From Mycobacterium sp. (GTDB taxonomy: Bacteria > Actinomycetota > Actinomycetes > Mycobacteriales > Mycobacteriaceae), in the NCBI RefSeq assembly GCF_019243155.1, contig NZ_JAFAUS010000434.1:1-45696 (forward strand): DNA of 45,696 bases, written 5' to 3'. Shown here piece after piece: positions 32,868-42,304 of this stretch. Below the pieces are notes generated by a model, which worked only from the letters and a program-made list of their open reading frames with translations, was not told the DNA's origin and searched no databases. A program made the position numbers and the translations under genes. Numbering within the stretch: the first letter of the stretch is position 1; each line of letters opens with the position of its first letter.

Positions 32868-34958
32868 CTAACGGCCAGATCGCATGACGACCGCGGACCG
32901 CGGTCCGACCTGTAGCTGTTGCCCGGCACGTCCGGTCCTCGCAGGGTCGAAGGAATCACAGACGATCTCCCAGGGTCGCAGCGCAAGATCTCCCGGAACG
33001 ACGAAGGTCAACGGCTCCCACCAAGCGTTGACGAACACCATGAAGTCATCGTCGACCAACGGCGTGCCGTCGGGGGTGACGTCGGGATCCGTTGAGCCGT
33101 CAACGAACAACGCGATGCTGCGCGCAGCGGGGTCCATCCAGTCCTGGGGTGTCATGTCGGCACCTGACGGGGTGAACCAGCGCAAGTCCGCGGCGGAGGC
33201 CCCGCTGAGGAAGCGACGCCGGCGGAAGACCGGATGACGGCGGCGCAGCGCGATGAGATCGGTGGTGAACCCGATAAGCGCATCGTCGGCCCCCGACCAG
33301 TCAAACCACGTGATGTCGTTGTCCTGACAGTAGGCGTTGTTGTTGCCCCGCTGGGTGCGACCCAACTCGTCACCACCCAGCAGCATCGGGACGCCACCCG
33401 AAAGCAACAGCGTCAGCAGGAACGCGCGTTCCTGTCGCGCTCGAAGGGCCTGCACATCGTGATCATCGGTCGGCCCCTCCGCTCCGCAGTTCCATGACCG
33501 GTTGTCGTCGGTGCCGTCGCGGTTGTTTTCGCCGTTCGCCTCGTTGTGCTTTTGGTCGTAGGAGACGAGGTCCCTCAGCGTGAATCCATCGTGGACGGTG
33601 ACGAAGTTGATCGATGCGCTCGGGCGCCGACCCTCCGCACGATCGCCGTAGATATCCGACGACCCACACAACCGCGACGCAAATTCCGCAAGGCGCCCAT
33701 CCTGGCTGCGCCACCAATCGCGCAGGGTGTCGCGGAAGCGTCCGTTCCATTCGCTCCAGAGCGGGGGAAACCGGCCGACCTGGTAGCTGTCCATCTGACC
33801 GACATCCCACGGTTCGGCGATCAACTTTGCCTGCGAAATAACCGGGTCTTGGGCGACGACGTCGAAGAAGGCGGAAACCGGGTCGAAGGCACCGTCCTGT
33901 CGGCCGAGGGTGGCGGCCAGGTCGAAACGAAAGCCGTCGACGCCCATCTGCGACAACCAATAGCGGAGGGAATCCATGATCAACCTCAGCGTCGTGGGAT
34001 TGTCGGTGTTCAACGAATTGCCAGTGCCTGTCGTGTCGTAGTAACTGCCCGGATCAGCCGGAACGAGGCGGTAGTAGGCCGAGTTGTAGAGCCCGCGGAA
34101 GGACAACGTCGGCCCGCCCGCTCCGCCCTCGGCCGTATGGTTGAACACCACGTCGAGGATCACTTCCAAACCGGCACTGTGGAGGGCATCGACCATTACG
34201 CGGAATTCCGCGACCTCTGCGCCTGAGTGACCCGCTCGCGCCGCCGCGGAGTAGTTCGCCTGCGGCGCAAAGAATCCGATCGTGTTGTATCCCCAGTAGT
34301 TGGTCAGGCCCCGGTCGAGGAGGAATTGCTCGGGCACACCGCGGTGGACGGGCAGCAGTTCGACGGCAGTCACGCCAAGGTCAGTCAGGTGTTGCAGAGC
34401 CGCCTCGTGAGCGAGACCCGCATAGGTACCGCGCAGTTCTTCGGGAACGCCGGGATGGGTTGCTGTGAATCCGCGAACGTGAACCTCGTAAAGGATGGTG
34501 TCGGCGAACGCATGCCGCGGTTTGGGTGTGGTGACAGGCGGTAGAGCCTCAGGCACCAGGCTCCGCGGAACATGTTGCGCCGAGTCCAGAGGGCTTGGCG
34601 CCGAGGGGTTTTCCAGCGAATGACCGACGACTTCGGGGCCGAATCGCACATCGCCCGTGATCGCCCGGGCGTAGGGGTCCAGCAGCAACTTGGCGGGGTT
34701 GTAGCGCAGCCCGCGTCCCGGATCGAAGGGACCGCTGACCCGAAATCCATAGGCCTGTCCGGGGGCCACCCCCGACACGAACCCGTGCCAGACGTCGCCG
34801 TCGCGGTCGGGCATCACCAGCTGGGTCTCGGCTCCGTCGGCGTCGAACAGGCACAGCCTCACCTCGTCACCACCGGAGACGACCGCAAAGTTAGTGCCCC
34901 GGCCGTCGGGCGTGGCGCCAAGCGGGTCTGGGCGGCCGGGCACGATTTTCGGTGTCAT
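32868..34958 (-). CDS. glgX: Glycogen debranching enzyme GlgX
   Basis: 696 residues. An N-terminal CBM48 domain (about 10-120), then the GH13 barrel with conserved regions DVVFNHT (269-275), DGFRFDLA with nucleophile Asp346, the acid Glu382 in LIAEPWD, and Asp457 in VTVHDGFTL, then a C-terminal beta domain. It cleaves alpha-1,6 branches of glycogen after phosphorylase trimming, and supplies maltooligosaccharides for trehalose or glycogen recycling. The start overlaps the rhomboid stop by four bases. No treY/treZ or other glg genes are nearby, so this is a separate copy or the usual partners have moved. Confidence 0.96.
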   Translation of the reverse strand: MTPKIVPGRPDPLGATPDGRGTNFAVVSGGDEVRLCLFDADGAETQLVMPDRDGDVWHGFVSGVAPGQAYGFRVSGPFDPGRGLRYNPAKLLLDPYARAITGDVRFGPEVVGHSLENPSAPSPLDSAQHVPRSLVPEALPPVTTPKPRHAFADTILYEVHVRGFTATHPGVPEELRGTYAGLAHEAALQHLTDLGVTAVELLPVHRGVPEQFLLDRGLTNYWGYNTIGFFAPQANYSAAARAGHSGAEVAEFRVMVDALHSAGLEVILDVVFNHTAEGGAGGPTLSFRGLYNSAYYRLVPADPGSYYDTTGTGNSLNTDNPTTLRLIMDSLRYWLSQMGVDGFRFDLAATLGRQDGAFDPVSAFFDVVAQDPVISQAKLIAEPWDVGQMDSYQVGRFPPLWSEWNGRFRDTLRDWWRSQDGRLAEFASRLCGSSDIYGDRAEGRRPSASINFVTVHDGFTLRDLVSYDQKHNEANGENNRDGTDDNRSWNCGAEGPTDDHDVQALRARQERAFLLTLLLSGGVPMLLGGDELGRTQRGNNNAYCQDNDITWFDWSGADDALIGFTTDLIALRRRHPVFRRRRFLSGASAADLRWFTPSGADMTPQDWMDPAARSIALFVDGSTDPDVTPDGTPLVDDDFMVFVNAWWEPLTFVVPGDLALRPWEIVCDSFDPARTGRAGQQLQVGPRSAVVMRSGR

Positions 34959-35653
34959 CGTCCAGTCCCCTCGGGTTGCCGTGCTGCGATTCGGTCGGTG
35001 CCGACAAACACTCTCGCGACGAGGAAACCGAAGACGAACCCGCCGACGTGGGCGAAGAACGCGACACCGCTGCCACCGGCCTTCGATTGGACAAGCGAGT
35101 AGTTGCTCTCAAAGAACTGGTAGAGAAACCAGCCACCCAGGAATACCCAGGCCGGTATTCGGATCGGGAACCACCCCACGAGCGTGCTGATGCGCGAGCC
35201 GGGATAGAGCACCAGGTACGCGCCGAGCACGGCGGCGATCGCGCCGCTGGCGCCGAGAGTCGGCACCTGTGCGTCGGAAGCCGAGCCGAAAAGCAGCGTC
35301 ATCGCGGTCTGCGTCATCGTTGCGACGAATCCGCCGGCGAAATACAAGCCCAGGTAACCGAGCCGTCCGAAGGCGTCCTCGACGTTCTTACCGAAGATCA
35401 CCAAGAACAGCATGTTGCCGAGGATGTGGTCCCAACCTCCATGCAGGAACATCGCCGTGATCCAGCCGATCCCCCACGGGACGCCTATGTGACAGGCATT
35501 GTCGACGTTGCACGGATAAAACGACGCTCGGTCGACCGCCGCCTCCCCGTTCAGCAATTCATAGAACACAAACACCGCGAAGTTGACCGCGATGAGCGTG
35601 GAGTTGACGACGGGGAACCGCCGGGCCGGAATACCGTCCGAGTAAGGGATCAT
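34955..35653 (-). CDS. Rhomboid family intramembrane serine protease
   Basis: 232 residues from the ATG at 35653, preceded by GGGAG. Six or so membrane helices. The catalytic dyad is Ser136 in LGASGAI and His202 in AHVGGFVFG; the oxyanion-type HGGWDHILGNMLFL (71-84) is also present. Rhomboids cleave transmembrane substrates within the membrane. The gene is translationally coupled to glgX (ATGA overlap), an odd pairing, so a direct shared function is not clear. A Cys-containing loop (YPCNVDNACHIG) precedes the active-site region. Confidence 0.92.
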   Translation of the reverse strand: MIPYSDGIPARRFPVVNSTLIAVNFAVFVFYELLNGEAAVDRASFYPCNVDNACHIGVPWGIGWITAMFLHGGWDHILGNMLFLVIFGKNVEDAFGRLGYLGLYFAGGFVATMTQTAMTLLFGSASDAQVPTLGASGAIAAVLGAYLVLYPGSRISTLVGWFPIRIPAWVFLGGWFLYQFFESNYSLVQSKAGGSGVAFFAHVGGFVFGFLVARVFVGTDRIAARQPEGTGR

Positions 35654-35907
35654 CCGGGCGAGCTCCCTTTGGCTGTAGACGCGCGTCTTGGCAAGACAAT
35701 CGTCGCGCCTGCAAGCTCGCTCGTCATTGTTCCGGACAACACCATCTGCGACCCGACCCTGTGACGGTTCATAGCCCGAATGTTGCACAAATAAGTCGCC
35801 AGTAACTGCGTTGCCTTACCGGGCTGATGACATCGCCGGTGGTACGTTGCCAGACATGGTGGAAACTGCCGTCAATCCTTAGGATGCGGCGGTCAGCGAG
35901 GTGGATT

Positions 35908-36183
35908 ATGGACTTGACCCTTTGGGTGTCGAGCATCGTGGCTTTCGTGCGGGCCGGCTATCCGGCGACCGGTCACACGCCGGTGGTCGCCTTATCGCGC
36001 CGACGGCTTTGTAACGATGAGATCACTGCCATCGCAACCAAACTCATGAAGCGCAGGCTCTGGCCCATCAGCTCCATTGACATCGGGGTGGAGATCACCC
36101 GAGTCACCAACGAAATGCCGTCGCCGGCCGACGTCGAGCGGGTAATGCATCGCCTGAATGTGATGCGCTGCGCCCGCGGATAA
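35908..36183 (+). CDS. DUF3349 family protein
   Basis: 91 residues from the ATG at 35908, with GAGGTGG upstream. The pattern VSSIVAFVRAGYPATGHTPVVALSRRRLCNDEITAIATKL followed by IDIGVEITRVTNEMPSPADVERVMHRL matches the small helical DUF3349 proteins of mycobacteria (for example Rv0543c). Structures of relatives show a helical bundle; the function is unknown. It is divergent from the rhomboid gene across 254 bases and ends 6 bases from the convergent patatin gene. Confidence 0.82.
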   Translation: MDLTLWVSSIVAFVRAGYPATGHTPVVALSRRRLCNDEITAIATKLMKRRLWPISSIDIGVEITRVTNEMPSPADVERVMHRLNVMRCARG

Positions 36184-36189
36184 CCCGCG

Positions 36190-37155
36190 TCAGGGCGTGC
36201 CCTGCACTGGTCCACCGCAGGCCTTGAGGTAATCCGCATAATTCCAGGTCTGCAGGAACTGTTGGCCTGCTTGCAGTCCCCGTTGATACAGCGCCTCGCG
36301 CTGCGCGACGGTGATGTTGAAGTCGATCGGGCTGACCCCGTCGGCGGGCACGAAGATCGTGCGCTTAACGGTGCACGGATCGTCGATGTAGGCGTTGTCC
36401 TGATTGCTCACCAGCGTCTCAATCGCCGCGAGTCCCAACGAAACCGGGCCGTGCACCGGATGGGTGGGCGGGATACCCGGGCGAGCCGACAGCCGTATCC
36501 CGAATGTCGGCCATCGCGACTGGGCATCGGTCCTGTCGAACAGCTCCACCGGGAAGTCGGACAGCAACCCCCCATCGACCCAGGTGGCTCCGCCCACCCG
36601 AACGGGTTCGAACACATAGGGAATCGCCGACGACGCGTGCACCGCACGCGCCACCGGAAACTCATCCGGATCGATACCGTACGAATCGAGGTCCCACGGG
36701 ATGCGCACCAGTCGGCGCCTGGACAGATCGCTCGCGGTCACGACGAGTGACCACGCGAATTGCTCGGGCTGTTCGCCGGTGCGCAAGTCACCGAAAGTTC
36801 GCACGCCCAGGTCACCGAGGAGACCGGCGAGCAACTGTTCGAGATAGGCCCCGCGGTACACCCCATCCGACACCAGCAACGACAGACCGCCACCGATCAG
36901 CGGCACCCGCCCGATCAGGCTGCGGTCGAGGAATTTCTGATAGTCGATGGTGCGCATCACCTCTGCGAGCCGGCTCAGCGGTTCACCCGCGGCCTGCAGC
37001 GCTGCGACCAGCGACGCGACGATCGCGCCCGCGCTGGTACCCGCGACACGCGGAAACCGGTAGCCGGCGGCGGTCAGCGCGTCGACCGCACCGACCAGCC
37101 CGATGCCCCGGACGCCGCCGCCTTCGCACACCAGGTCGACACGATTTGCGTTCAT
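36190..37155 (-). CDS. Patatin-like phospholipase
   Basis: 321 residues. The Ser-Asp dyad is Ser41 in GTSAG (39-43) and Asp194 in DGG (194-196), with the oxyanion loop EGGGVRG at 11-17. Such enzymes hydrolyse phospholipids or other acyl esters. The start overlaps the stop of the ABC ATPase by four bases (ATGA), so it is translated as part of the sugar-transport operon. It corresponds to M. tuberculosis Rv2037c as I recall that locus. No signal peptide is visible. Whether its lipase activity relates to the imported sugar is unknown. Confidence 0.92.
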   Translation of the reverse strand: MNANRVDLVCEGGGVRGIGLVGAVDALTAAGYRFPRVAGTSAGAIVASLVAALQAAGEPLSRLAEVMRTIDYQKFLDRSLIGRVPLIGGGLSLLVSDGVYRGAYLEQLLAGLLGDLGVRTFGDLRTGEQPEQFAWSLVVTASDLSRRRLVRIPWDLDSYGIDPDEFPVARAVHASSAIPYVFEPVRVGGATWVDGGLLSDFPVELFDRTDAQSRWPTFGIRLSARPGIPPTHPVHGPVSLGLAAIETLVSNQDNAYIDDPCTVKRTIFVPADGVSPIDFNITVAQREALYQRGLQAGQQFLQTWNYADYLKACGGPVQGTP

Positions 37156-38222
37156 GAGACCCGGTGTCCGTCCGTGCTGAAGAAGTGCAGGTGTCCGGGT
37201 TCGGGATGCAGGCGCACCCGGCTGCCCTTCTCCGGCGGGTGGCGTCCGTCGGCCCGCGCGACGATGGGCTGGTCGATCACCTTGCCGGAGCCGGTGATTC
37301 GGCCGTAAAGGTAGGCGTCCGCCCCCAACTCCTCGACGACGTCGACTTCCATCTCGACGCCGAGGCCGCCGAGCTCGAAGTGCTCAGGACGCACCCCGAT
37401 CACGACCTCGCTTGCGGAGTCGGCGAATTCGCGCGGCAGCGCGATGGGCCAATCACCCAGCGACACAGCGGAATCGAAGATCGGCAGGGTGAACAGGTTC
37501 ATCGCAGGCGATCCGATGAACCCCGCCACGAAGACGTTGACCGGGTTGCGGTACAGCTCACGTGGAGCCGCAAACTGTTGCAGCACACCGTCGCGCAGCA
37601 CAGCGACACGGTCCCCCATGGTCATGGCCTCGACCTGGTCATGAGTCACGTACACGGTGGTGGTGCCGAGCCGTCGTTGCAGCGCGGCGATCTGGTTACG
37701 GGTTTGGACCCGCAATTTAGCGTCCAGGTTGGACAGCGGTTCGTCCATCAGGAATACCTGTGGGCGACGCACGATGGCCCGCCCCATCGCCACCCGTTGG
37801 CGTTGCCCACCGGAGAGGTCTTTGGGTTTGCGGTCCAAATACGGTTGCAGATCAAGCAATCTCGCTGCGTCCAGCACCCGGTCGCGGATCTCGGCCTTCG
37901 GCGTCTTGGCGATCTTCAGGGCGAAGCCCATGTTCTGGGCCACCGTCATATGTGGGTATAGCGCATAGTTCTGGAACACCATCGCGATGTCGCGGTCCTT
38001 GGGATCGACGTTGGTGACGTTTCGCTCACCGATCCGGATGCACCCGGAGTCCACCGTCTCCAACCCGGCCACCATCCGCAACGACGTCGTCTTGCCGCAC
38101 CCCGACGGTCCGACCAGCACGACGAACTCGCCGTCACCGACATCCAAATCGAGGCTGTCCAGGGCGGGTCGGTCCGCGCCCGGATAGCGCCGCGTCGCTT
38201 GCTCGAAAGTCACCGAAGCCAT
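37152..38222 (-). CDS. ABC importer ATPase, UgpC/MsmK type (Rv2038c-like)
   Basis: 356 residues. Walker A GPSGCGKTT at 38-46, signature LSGGQ at 136-140, Walker B VFLMDEP at 156-162, His switch in THDQVEAM, and a C-terminal TOBE/regulatory domain typical of sugar-import ATPases (about 240-356). It powers the pair of permeases encoded directly upstream. It lies 3 bases from the second permease gene and overlaps the patatin start. It matches Rv2038c in position and sequence as I recall. Confidence 0.95.
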   Translation of the reverse strand: MASVTFEQATRRYPGADRPALDSLDLDVGDGEFVVLVGPSGCGKTTSLRMVAGLETVDSGCIRIGERNVTNVDPKDRDIAMVFQNYALYPHMTVAQNMGFALKIAKTPKAEIRDRVLDAARLLDLQPYLDRKPKDLSGGQRQRVAMGRAIVRRPQVFLMDEPLSNLDAKLRVQTRNQIAALQRRLGTTTVYVTHDQVEAMTMGDRVAVLRDGVLQQFAAPRELYRNPVNVFVAGFIGSPAMNLFTLPIFDSAVSLGDWPIALPREFADSASEVVIGVRPEHFELGGLGVEMEVDVVEELGADAYLYGRITGSGKVIDQPIVARADGRHPPEKGSRVRLHPEPGHLHFFSTDGHRVS

Positions 38223-38225
38223 GCG

Positions 38226-39068
38226 CTACCCGTTGAGTCCCGTGACGGCGATACCCCGGACGAACGATCGCTGTGCGATCGCGTAAATGATGACGAGTGG
38301 CAGCATGATGAGCATCGAAGTCGCCATGATAATCGGCCAGCGCGCGACGTATTCGCCGCGCAGCCGGACCAGGCCGAGCGTGAGCGTGGCCAGGCTGCTG
38401 CGCTGCAGCATCAGCAACGGCCACAGGAAGTCGTTCCAGACGTTGACCCAAGTGAGCACCGCGAGCACCATCACCGCGGGCCGGGCATGTGGCAGCAGGA
38501 TTCGCCAGTAGATCTGCCATGGCGAACAACCGTCGAGGATCGCCGCCTCCTCGAGGTCGTTCGGGAGTGTGCTGAAGAACTGCCGCATGAGGTAGGTGCC
38601 GAAGGCGCTGCCGAACAGGCCCGGCACGATCATCGCCCACGGGGTGTCGACCCAACCCACCGTGCGCATCAGGATGAACTGCGGGATCACCGTCACGGTC
38701 AGCGGCACCATCAGGGTGCCCAGGTACAACACGAACAACGTGTCGCGGCCGCGAAACTGCAGTCGTGCGAACGCATATCCGGCCAGTGAGCAGAAGAAGA
38801 CCTGCCCCGCCGTGACGCATCCGGCGTACAGCACGGTGTTGAAGAACATGCGCCAGAACGGCATCAGGGAGAACACTTCGGTGTAGTTCAACCACCGCGG
38901 ATGGGCCGGAAACAGCTTGGGCTCGGTAATCTCGCCTTCCCTCTTCAGAGAGCCCGACACCGCCCAAGCGATCGGGAAGAGCCAGCACCAGGCGATGCCG
39001 ATCAGCGCGGTGTAGACGAGCACACTGCGAAAGACAGTGGTTTTGAACAGACTCTCAACTGAGGCCAC
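38226..39068 (-). CDS. ABC sugar importer permease, MalG/UgpE type (Rv2039c-like)
   Basis: 280 residues, six membrane helices. The EAA loop that docks on the ATPase is seen as EEAAILDGCSPWQIYWRILLP. The start overlaps the first permease's stop by 14 bases. It forms the channel with the other permease. The sugar is unknown. Confidence 0.94.
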   Translation of the reverse strand: MASVESLFKTTVFRSVLVYTALIGIAWCWLFPIAWAVSGSLKREGEITEPKLFPAHPRWLNYTEVFSLMPFWRMFFNTVLYAGCVTAGQVFFCSLAGYAFARLQFRGRDTLFVLYLGTLMVPLTVTVIPQFILMRTVGWVDTPWAMIVPGLFGSAFGTYLMRQFFSTLPNDLEEAAILDGCSPWQIYWRILLPHARPAVMVLAVLTWVNVWNDFLWPLLMLQRSSLATLTLGLVRLRGEYVARWPIIMATSMLIMLPLVIIYAIAQRSFVRGIAVTGLNG

Positions 39069-40005
39069 GAGAAGTCTCCCAGGACCGTTGCCGGGTGAGC
39101 CGCAACTGCAACACGGTCAGCACCAGCAGGATGGCGAACATCACCCATGCCAGCGCGGACGCGTAGCCGAACTCCAGGAAGGAGAACGCGTGCTGGAACA
39201 GCATGATGCCCAGGACATAGGTGGCGGTCTCCGGGCCGCCGTTCGCGCCGTTGAGGACGTAGACCATGTCAAATGCCTGAAACGCGTGAATGATCGAGAT
39301 GACCCCCACGAACGATATCGATCCGCGGATCAACGGAACCGTGATGAACGCGAACTGCCGGATCTCCCCCGCGCCGTCGATTCTGGCCGCCTCGTAAACG
39401 GTCCCCGGAACCCCCTGCATCGCCGCCAGCAAGATCACGGTGGCGAAGGGGACGCTCCGCCACACGCTGACGATGCACAGCGAGACCATGGCCCACCTGG
39501 GTTCGACCAACCATGGGACCGGGCCGAGCCCGACCCAGCCGAGCATGATGTTGAGCAACCCGTTGTCGGTGTTGAAGACGAACTGCCACACGACCGCCAT
39601 GACCACCGACGAGATGGCCAGCGGCAGAAAGACGATGGTGCGGAACACGCCGATGCCCCGGACCTTCCGGTTCAGCACGGCGGCCACGACGAGGCTGACG
39701 AGGACGGTCGGCACGACGGTCCCCACGGTGAAGATCATCGTGTTGCGGATGGCGATGAGGAAGAGCGGGTCGGAGGTGAACAGCTCTTCGAAATTCTTCA
39801 GGCCCACGAACTTTGGCGGCCTGAACACGTCCCATCGCTGAAAGCTCATGTAGAGCGAGAATCCGAGCGGAAACAGCATGAACACCGCGACCGCCGCCAG
39901 GTTGGGTGCGACGAAAAGGCGACCGGCCCAGGCGCGGCGCCGCGACGGACCGGAACCCGTCGAACGTCGGGGGCCGCGTGCGGTTCGGGAATCGATCGAC
40001 GTCAT
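39055..40005 (-). CDS. ABC sugar importer permease, MalF/UgpA type (Rv2040c-like)
   Basis: 316 residues from the ATG at 40005, which overlaps the stop of the binding-protein gene (ATGA). A basic N-terminal tail of about 30 residues leads to six membrane helices. The EAA loop reads YEAARIDGAGEIRQFAFITVPLI. It pairs with the MalG-type permease; the longer reading that begins upstream at 40122 lies inside the binding-protein gene and is not needed. Confidence 0.94.
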   Translation of the reverse strand: MTSIDSRTARGPRRSTGSGPSRRRAWAGRLFVAPNLAAVAVFMLFPLGFSLYMSFQRWDVFRPPKFVGLKNFEELFTSDPLFLIAIRNTMIFTVGTVVPTVLVSLVVAAVLNRKVRGIGVFRTIVFLPLAISSVVMAVVWQFVFNTDNGLLNIMLGWVGLGPVPWLVEPRWAMVSLCIVSVWRSVPFATVILLAAMQGVPGTVYEAARIDGAGEIRQFAFITVPLIRGSISFVGVISIIHAFQAFDMVYVLNGANGGPETATYVLGIMLFQHAFSFLEFGYASALAWVMFAILLVLTVLQLRLTRQRSWETSRGLS

Positions 40006-41324
40006 GGGGTGCGCAGCACCTCGTCGAGGGCGGACGACAGACCGGTCAGCGATCTCGCCGGCCGGGATCCGCGCAGCACGGGGCCGAAGTTGCGGTCCAT
40101 CAAGGCGACAACCTTTTCCCACGCCGGGGTGACCGGCAGCCCTTCCGAATACGCCGGTCCTTGCGTGAGGACAGCCAGGTTGTCGACCCTTCGGTGAGCG
40201 TCGGCGAACCCGGCCGAATTCAGCGCGGACCGCAGCACCGGCACGAACAAGCTGGATTCAGCGATCAACGCCTGTCCGACGGGACCGGTCGCGAATTTGA
40301 CGAATTCCCATGCCTTTTCCTTGCGTGGACTGCTCGATGAGACGGCCAGCCCGGTGGTACCGATGTTGGAGTGGGCGGGCTGGCCCTGCCGTCGTGGCCC
40401 CACCGGCAACGAGGTGACATCGAATTCCAGGTCGTCGGCGCGAAGGAACGTCTGATATCGCCAGTGGCCACCCATCGCGATCGCCGCCTTACCCGAAGCG
40501 AACAGATCGGGCGTGGACATCGACTGCACCTCGGAGGCGTTGGGCGCGACCCTGTACTTGTTGGCCAGGTCGGCGTAGAACTGCACCGCCTCGATGAAGC
40601 CGTCTTGGTCGAAGTTGAAGTGCGTCGGATCCTTCAGCGGCGTGGCCCACGGCACCCCATTGTTCATGGCGAACAACCCGGCCGAGTAGTACGAAAACCA
40701 CATGTTGACGAAACCCCACTGGGTTACTCGCCCGGCGTTCCGATTGGTGAGAGCGCTGGCGGTGTCGCGGAATTCGGTGAAACTCCATGGCCGGTCCCAC
40801 GTCTTGGGCGGCAGTGGCACCCCGGCGTCGGCGAAAAGCCGCTTGTTGTAGAACAAGTAGTTTCCGGACCACTGCTCCGGTAGCGCGTACTGGCCTCCGT
40901 TGAACGTGAAGGTGTCGAACAGCGGCGCGATGCTCTCCGATTTGAGTTGCTGGGCGAACGCCTTGTCCCCCGCCAGCAGGCTGTTGAGATCGAGCAGCAC
41001 CCCGCGGTCGGCCAGTTCGGCATAGGTCAACTCCCAGGCCATCAGCACGTCCGGGCACTTGCCGCCGGCGCAGAACGTCGCCAACTGCTGCATGGCGCTA
41101 CCCGCCGACAGCAGGGTGCGGACTTTGATGTCGGGATGGCGCCGCTGGAATTCCTCGACGATGCGTAGCCGCGCGTCACGCTCATCCGGATTTGCCGCGA
41201 AGAAGAAAGTCAGCGCGTCTTCGTCGTCCGGGGCGCAGCCGCCCGTCCACGGCGCCAGCGACGCCGCGGTGAGCGCGCCGGCGCCTCGCAGCAGACTTCG
41301 CCGCCCGAACGGCTTATCGAGCAT
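40002..41324 (-). CDS. Sugar-binding lipoprotein of ABC importer (Rv2041c-like)
   Basis: 440 residues. The N-terminus has a twin-arginine motif (GRRSLLRG, residues 7-14) and a lipobox ending at Cys30 (TGGC), so it may be exported by Tat and lipid-anchored. The rest is a family 1 extracellular solute-binding protein (bilobal), with features such as CPDVLMAWELTYAELADRGVLLDLN and GGHWRYQTF. It matches Rv2041c closely as I recall it. Its start codon is overlapped by the last 11 bases of the sigma factor gene, so in this organism the importer appears to be downstream of a sigma factor in one operon. Confidence 0.95.
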   Translation of the reverse strand: MLDKPFGRRSLLRGAGALTAASLAPWTGGCAPDDEDALTFFFAANPDERDARLRIVEEFQRRHPDIKVRTLLSAGSAMQQLATFCAGGKCPDVLMAWELTYAELADRGVLLDLNSLLAGDKAFAQQLKSESIAPLFDTFTFNGGQYALPEQWSGNYLFYNKRLFADAGVPLPPKTWDRPWSFTEFRDTASALTNRNAGRVTQWGFVNMWFSYYSAGLFAMNNGVPWATPLKDPTHFNFDQDGFIEAVQFYADLANKYRVAPNASEVQSMSTPDLFASGKAAIAMGGHWRYQTFLRADDLEFDVTSLPVGPRRQGQPAHSNIGTTGLAVSSSSPRKEKAWEFVKFATGPVGQALIAESSLFVPVLRSALNSAGFADAHRRVDNLAVLTQGPAYSEGLPVTPAWEKVVALMDRNFGPVLRGSRPARSLTGLSSALDEVLRTP

Positions 41325-42225
41325 GGTGCTCCCGGTCTCGAACCGGCAGCGTCAGCGTGGTCCGACGGATGCGATCCGCGTCGCCGGTGATGTCGATGGT
41401 GTGGATGCGATCGTCGGCCCCGAGGCCGATCACCAGCAGGACCTGCGCGCGTCCGCGGGGCGCGAGAACGATCCCCGGTGCCCCGTCGATGAGCATGACG
41501 ACGCCGGTCGCCGCCCGCCGCGCGAATCGGCGAGTCTCCTGCGCGACCTCGCCGGCGCCGCGCACCTCGGTGGGCACGTCGTCGGGAACCAGCGCCCGAT
41601 CGACCCGGCGCACCACCTCGGGAGCCAGCAGTTCGAGCAAGGTCGCGATGTCACCACCACGCGAGGCCGCCAGGAACGCGGTGACAACCCGCAGGTGTTC
41701 CTCGGTGCGTCGCGGTTCGCCGACCGGGTCGGAGTGCAGGCGCAAACGGGCCCGGCTTGCGAGCTTCTTCGCGGCGTCCGGCGTCCGGTTGAGCAGACCG
41801 GCGATCTCGTCGAACGGCATGGCGAAAGCGTCGTGCAGCACGAAGGCGACGCGCTGCGCCGGAGAGAGCCGATCAAGCACGACGAGCAGCGCGCCACTCA
41901 CCGACTCCGCCAGCAGCGCATCCTCGTCGGCCGGCGGCGAGACACCGAACTCGGCGGCCTGGTCGAGGGGCCGCTCGGCACGCCGCTTGCGCACCCGAAG
42001 TTGGTCGAGCGCCTCGCGTGCGGTGATCGTCGTGAACCAACCGGTGAGGTTGTCAACCTCTTCAATGACGGAGGAATCCGCGCGGCTGGCCTTCAACCAG
42101 GCGGACTGCACTGCGTCGTCAGCGTCGGCCACCGAGCCCAGCAGCTGGAACGCGACCGACCGCAGGTGTCGCCGATCCGCATCGAAGCGCTGGGCGAGAT
42201 CTAGGAGATCCTTGGTCGCAGTCAT
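41314..42225 (-). CDS. ECF41/SigJ-type sigma factor with SnoaL-like C-terminal domain
   Basis: 303 residues. Region 2 is about 10-80 (FDADRRHLRSVAFQLLGSVADADDAVQSAWLKA and TGWFTTITAREALDQLRVRKRRAERPL), region 4 about 110-165 (LDRLSPAQRVAFVLHDAFAMPFDEIAGLLNRTPDAAKKLASRAR), and residues 180-295 form a SnoaL/NTF2-like extension with the DGAPGIVLAPRGRAQ segment. In ECF41 sigma factors this extension takes the place of a separate anti-sigma factor. The gene overlaps the start of the sugar-binding lipoprotein by 11 bases and is divergent from a DoxX-like gene, a common ECF41 target. Confidence 0.9.
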   Translation of the reverse strand: MTATKDLLDLAQRFDADRRHLRSVAFQLLGSVADADDAVQSAWLKASRADSSVIEEVDNLTGWFTTITAREALDQLRVRKRRAERPLDQAAEFGVSPPADEDALLAESVSGALLVVLDRLSPAQRVAFVLHDAFAMPFDEIAGLLNRTPDAAKKLASRARLRLHSDPVGEPRRTEEHLRVVTAFLAASRGGDIATLLELLAPEVVRRVDRALVPDDVPTEVRGAGEVAQETRRFARRAATGVVMLIDGAPGIVLAPRGRAQVLLVIGLGADDRIHTIDITGDADRIRRTTLTLPVRDREHHAR

Positions 42226-42226
42226 G

Positions 42227-42253
42227 GGTCACCTTTTCCGCATGGGAGTCGTC
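42227..42253 (+). promoter_or_regulatory. Candidate ECF41-type promoter for the DoxX-like gene
   Basis: GGTCACC at 42227-42233, a 16-base spacer, and CGTC at 42250-42253. The reported ECF41 consensus, as I recall it, is TGTCACA-N16-CGTC; the GTCAC core, spacer and -10 agree. It precedes the small ORF and DoxX-like gene, and overlaps the start codon region of the sigma gene on the other strand (42225). Confidence 0.4.
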
Positions 42254-42304
42254 AAGAAGATGACCGCGTCCATCAAACTCTCTGCTGCGAAGGAGACCAG
42301 CACC

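Noticed and set aside
39037..40197. 386-codon plus-strand frame opposite the ABC permease genes.
   Set aside because: Highly charged His/Asp/Arg-rich shadow translation; the permease frames have EAA loops and membrane helices.
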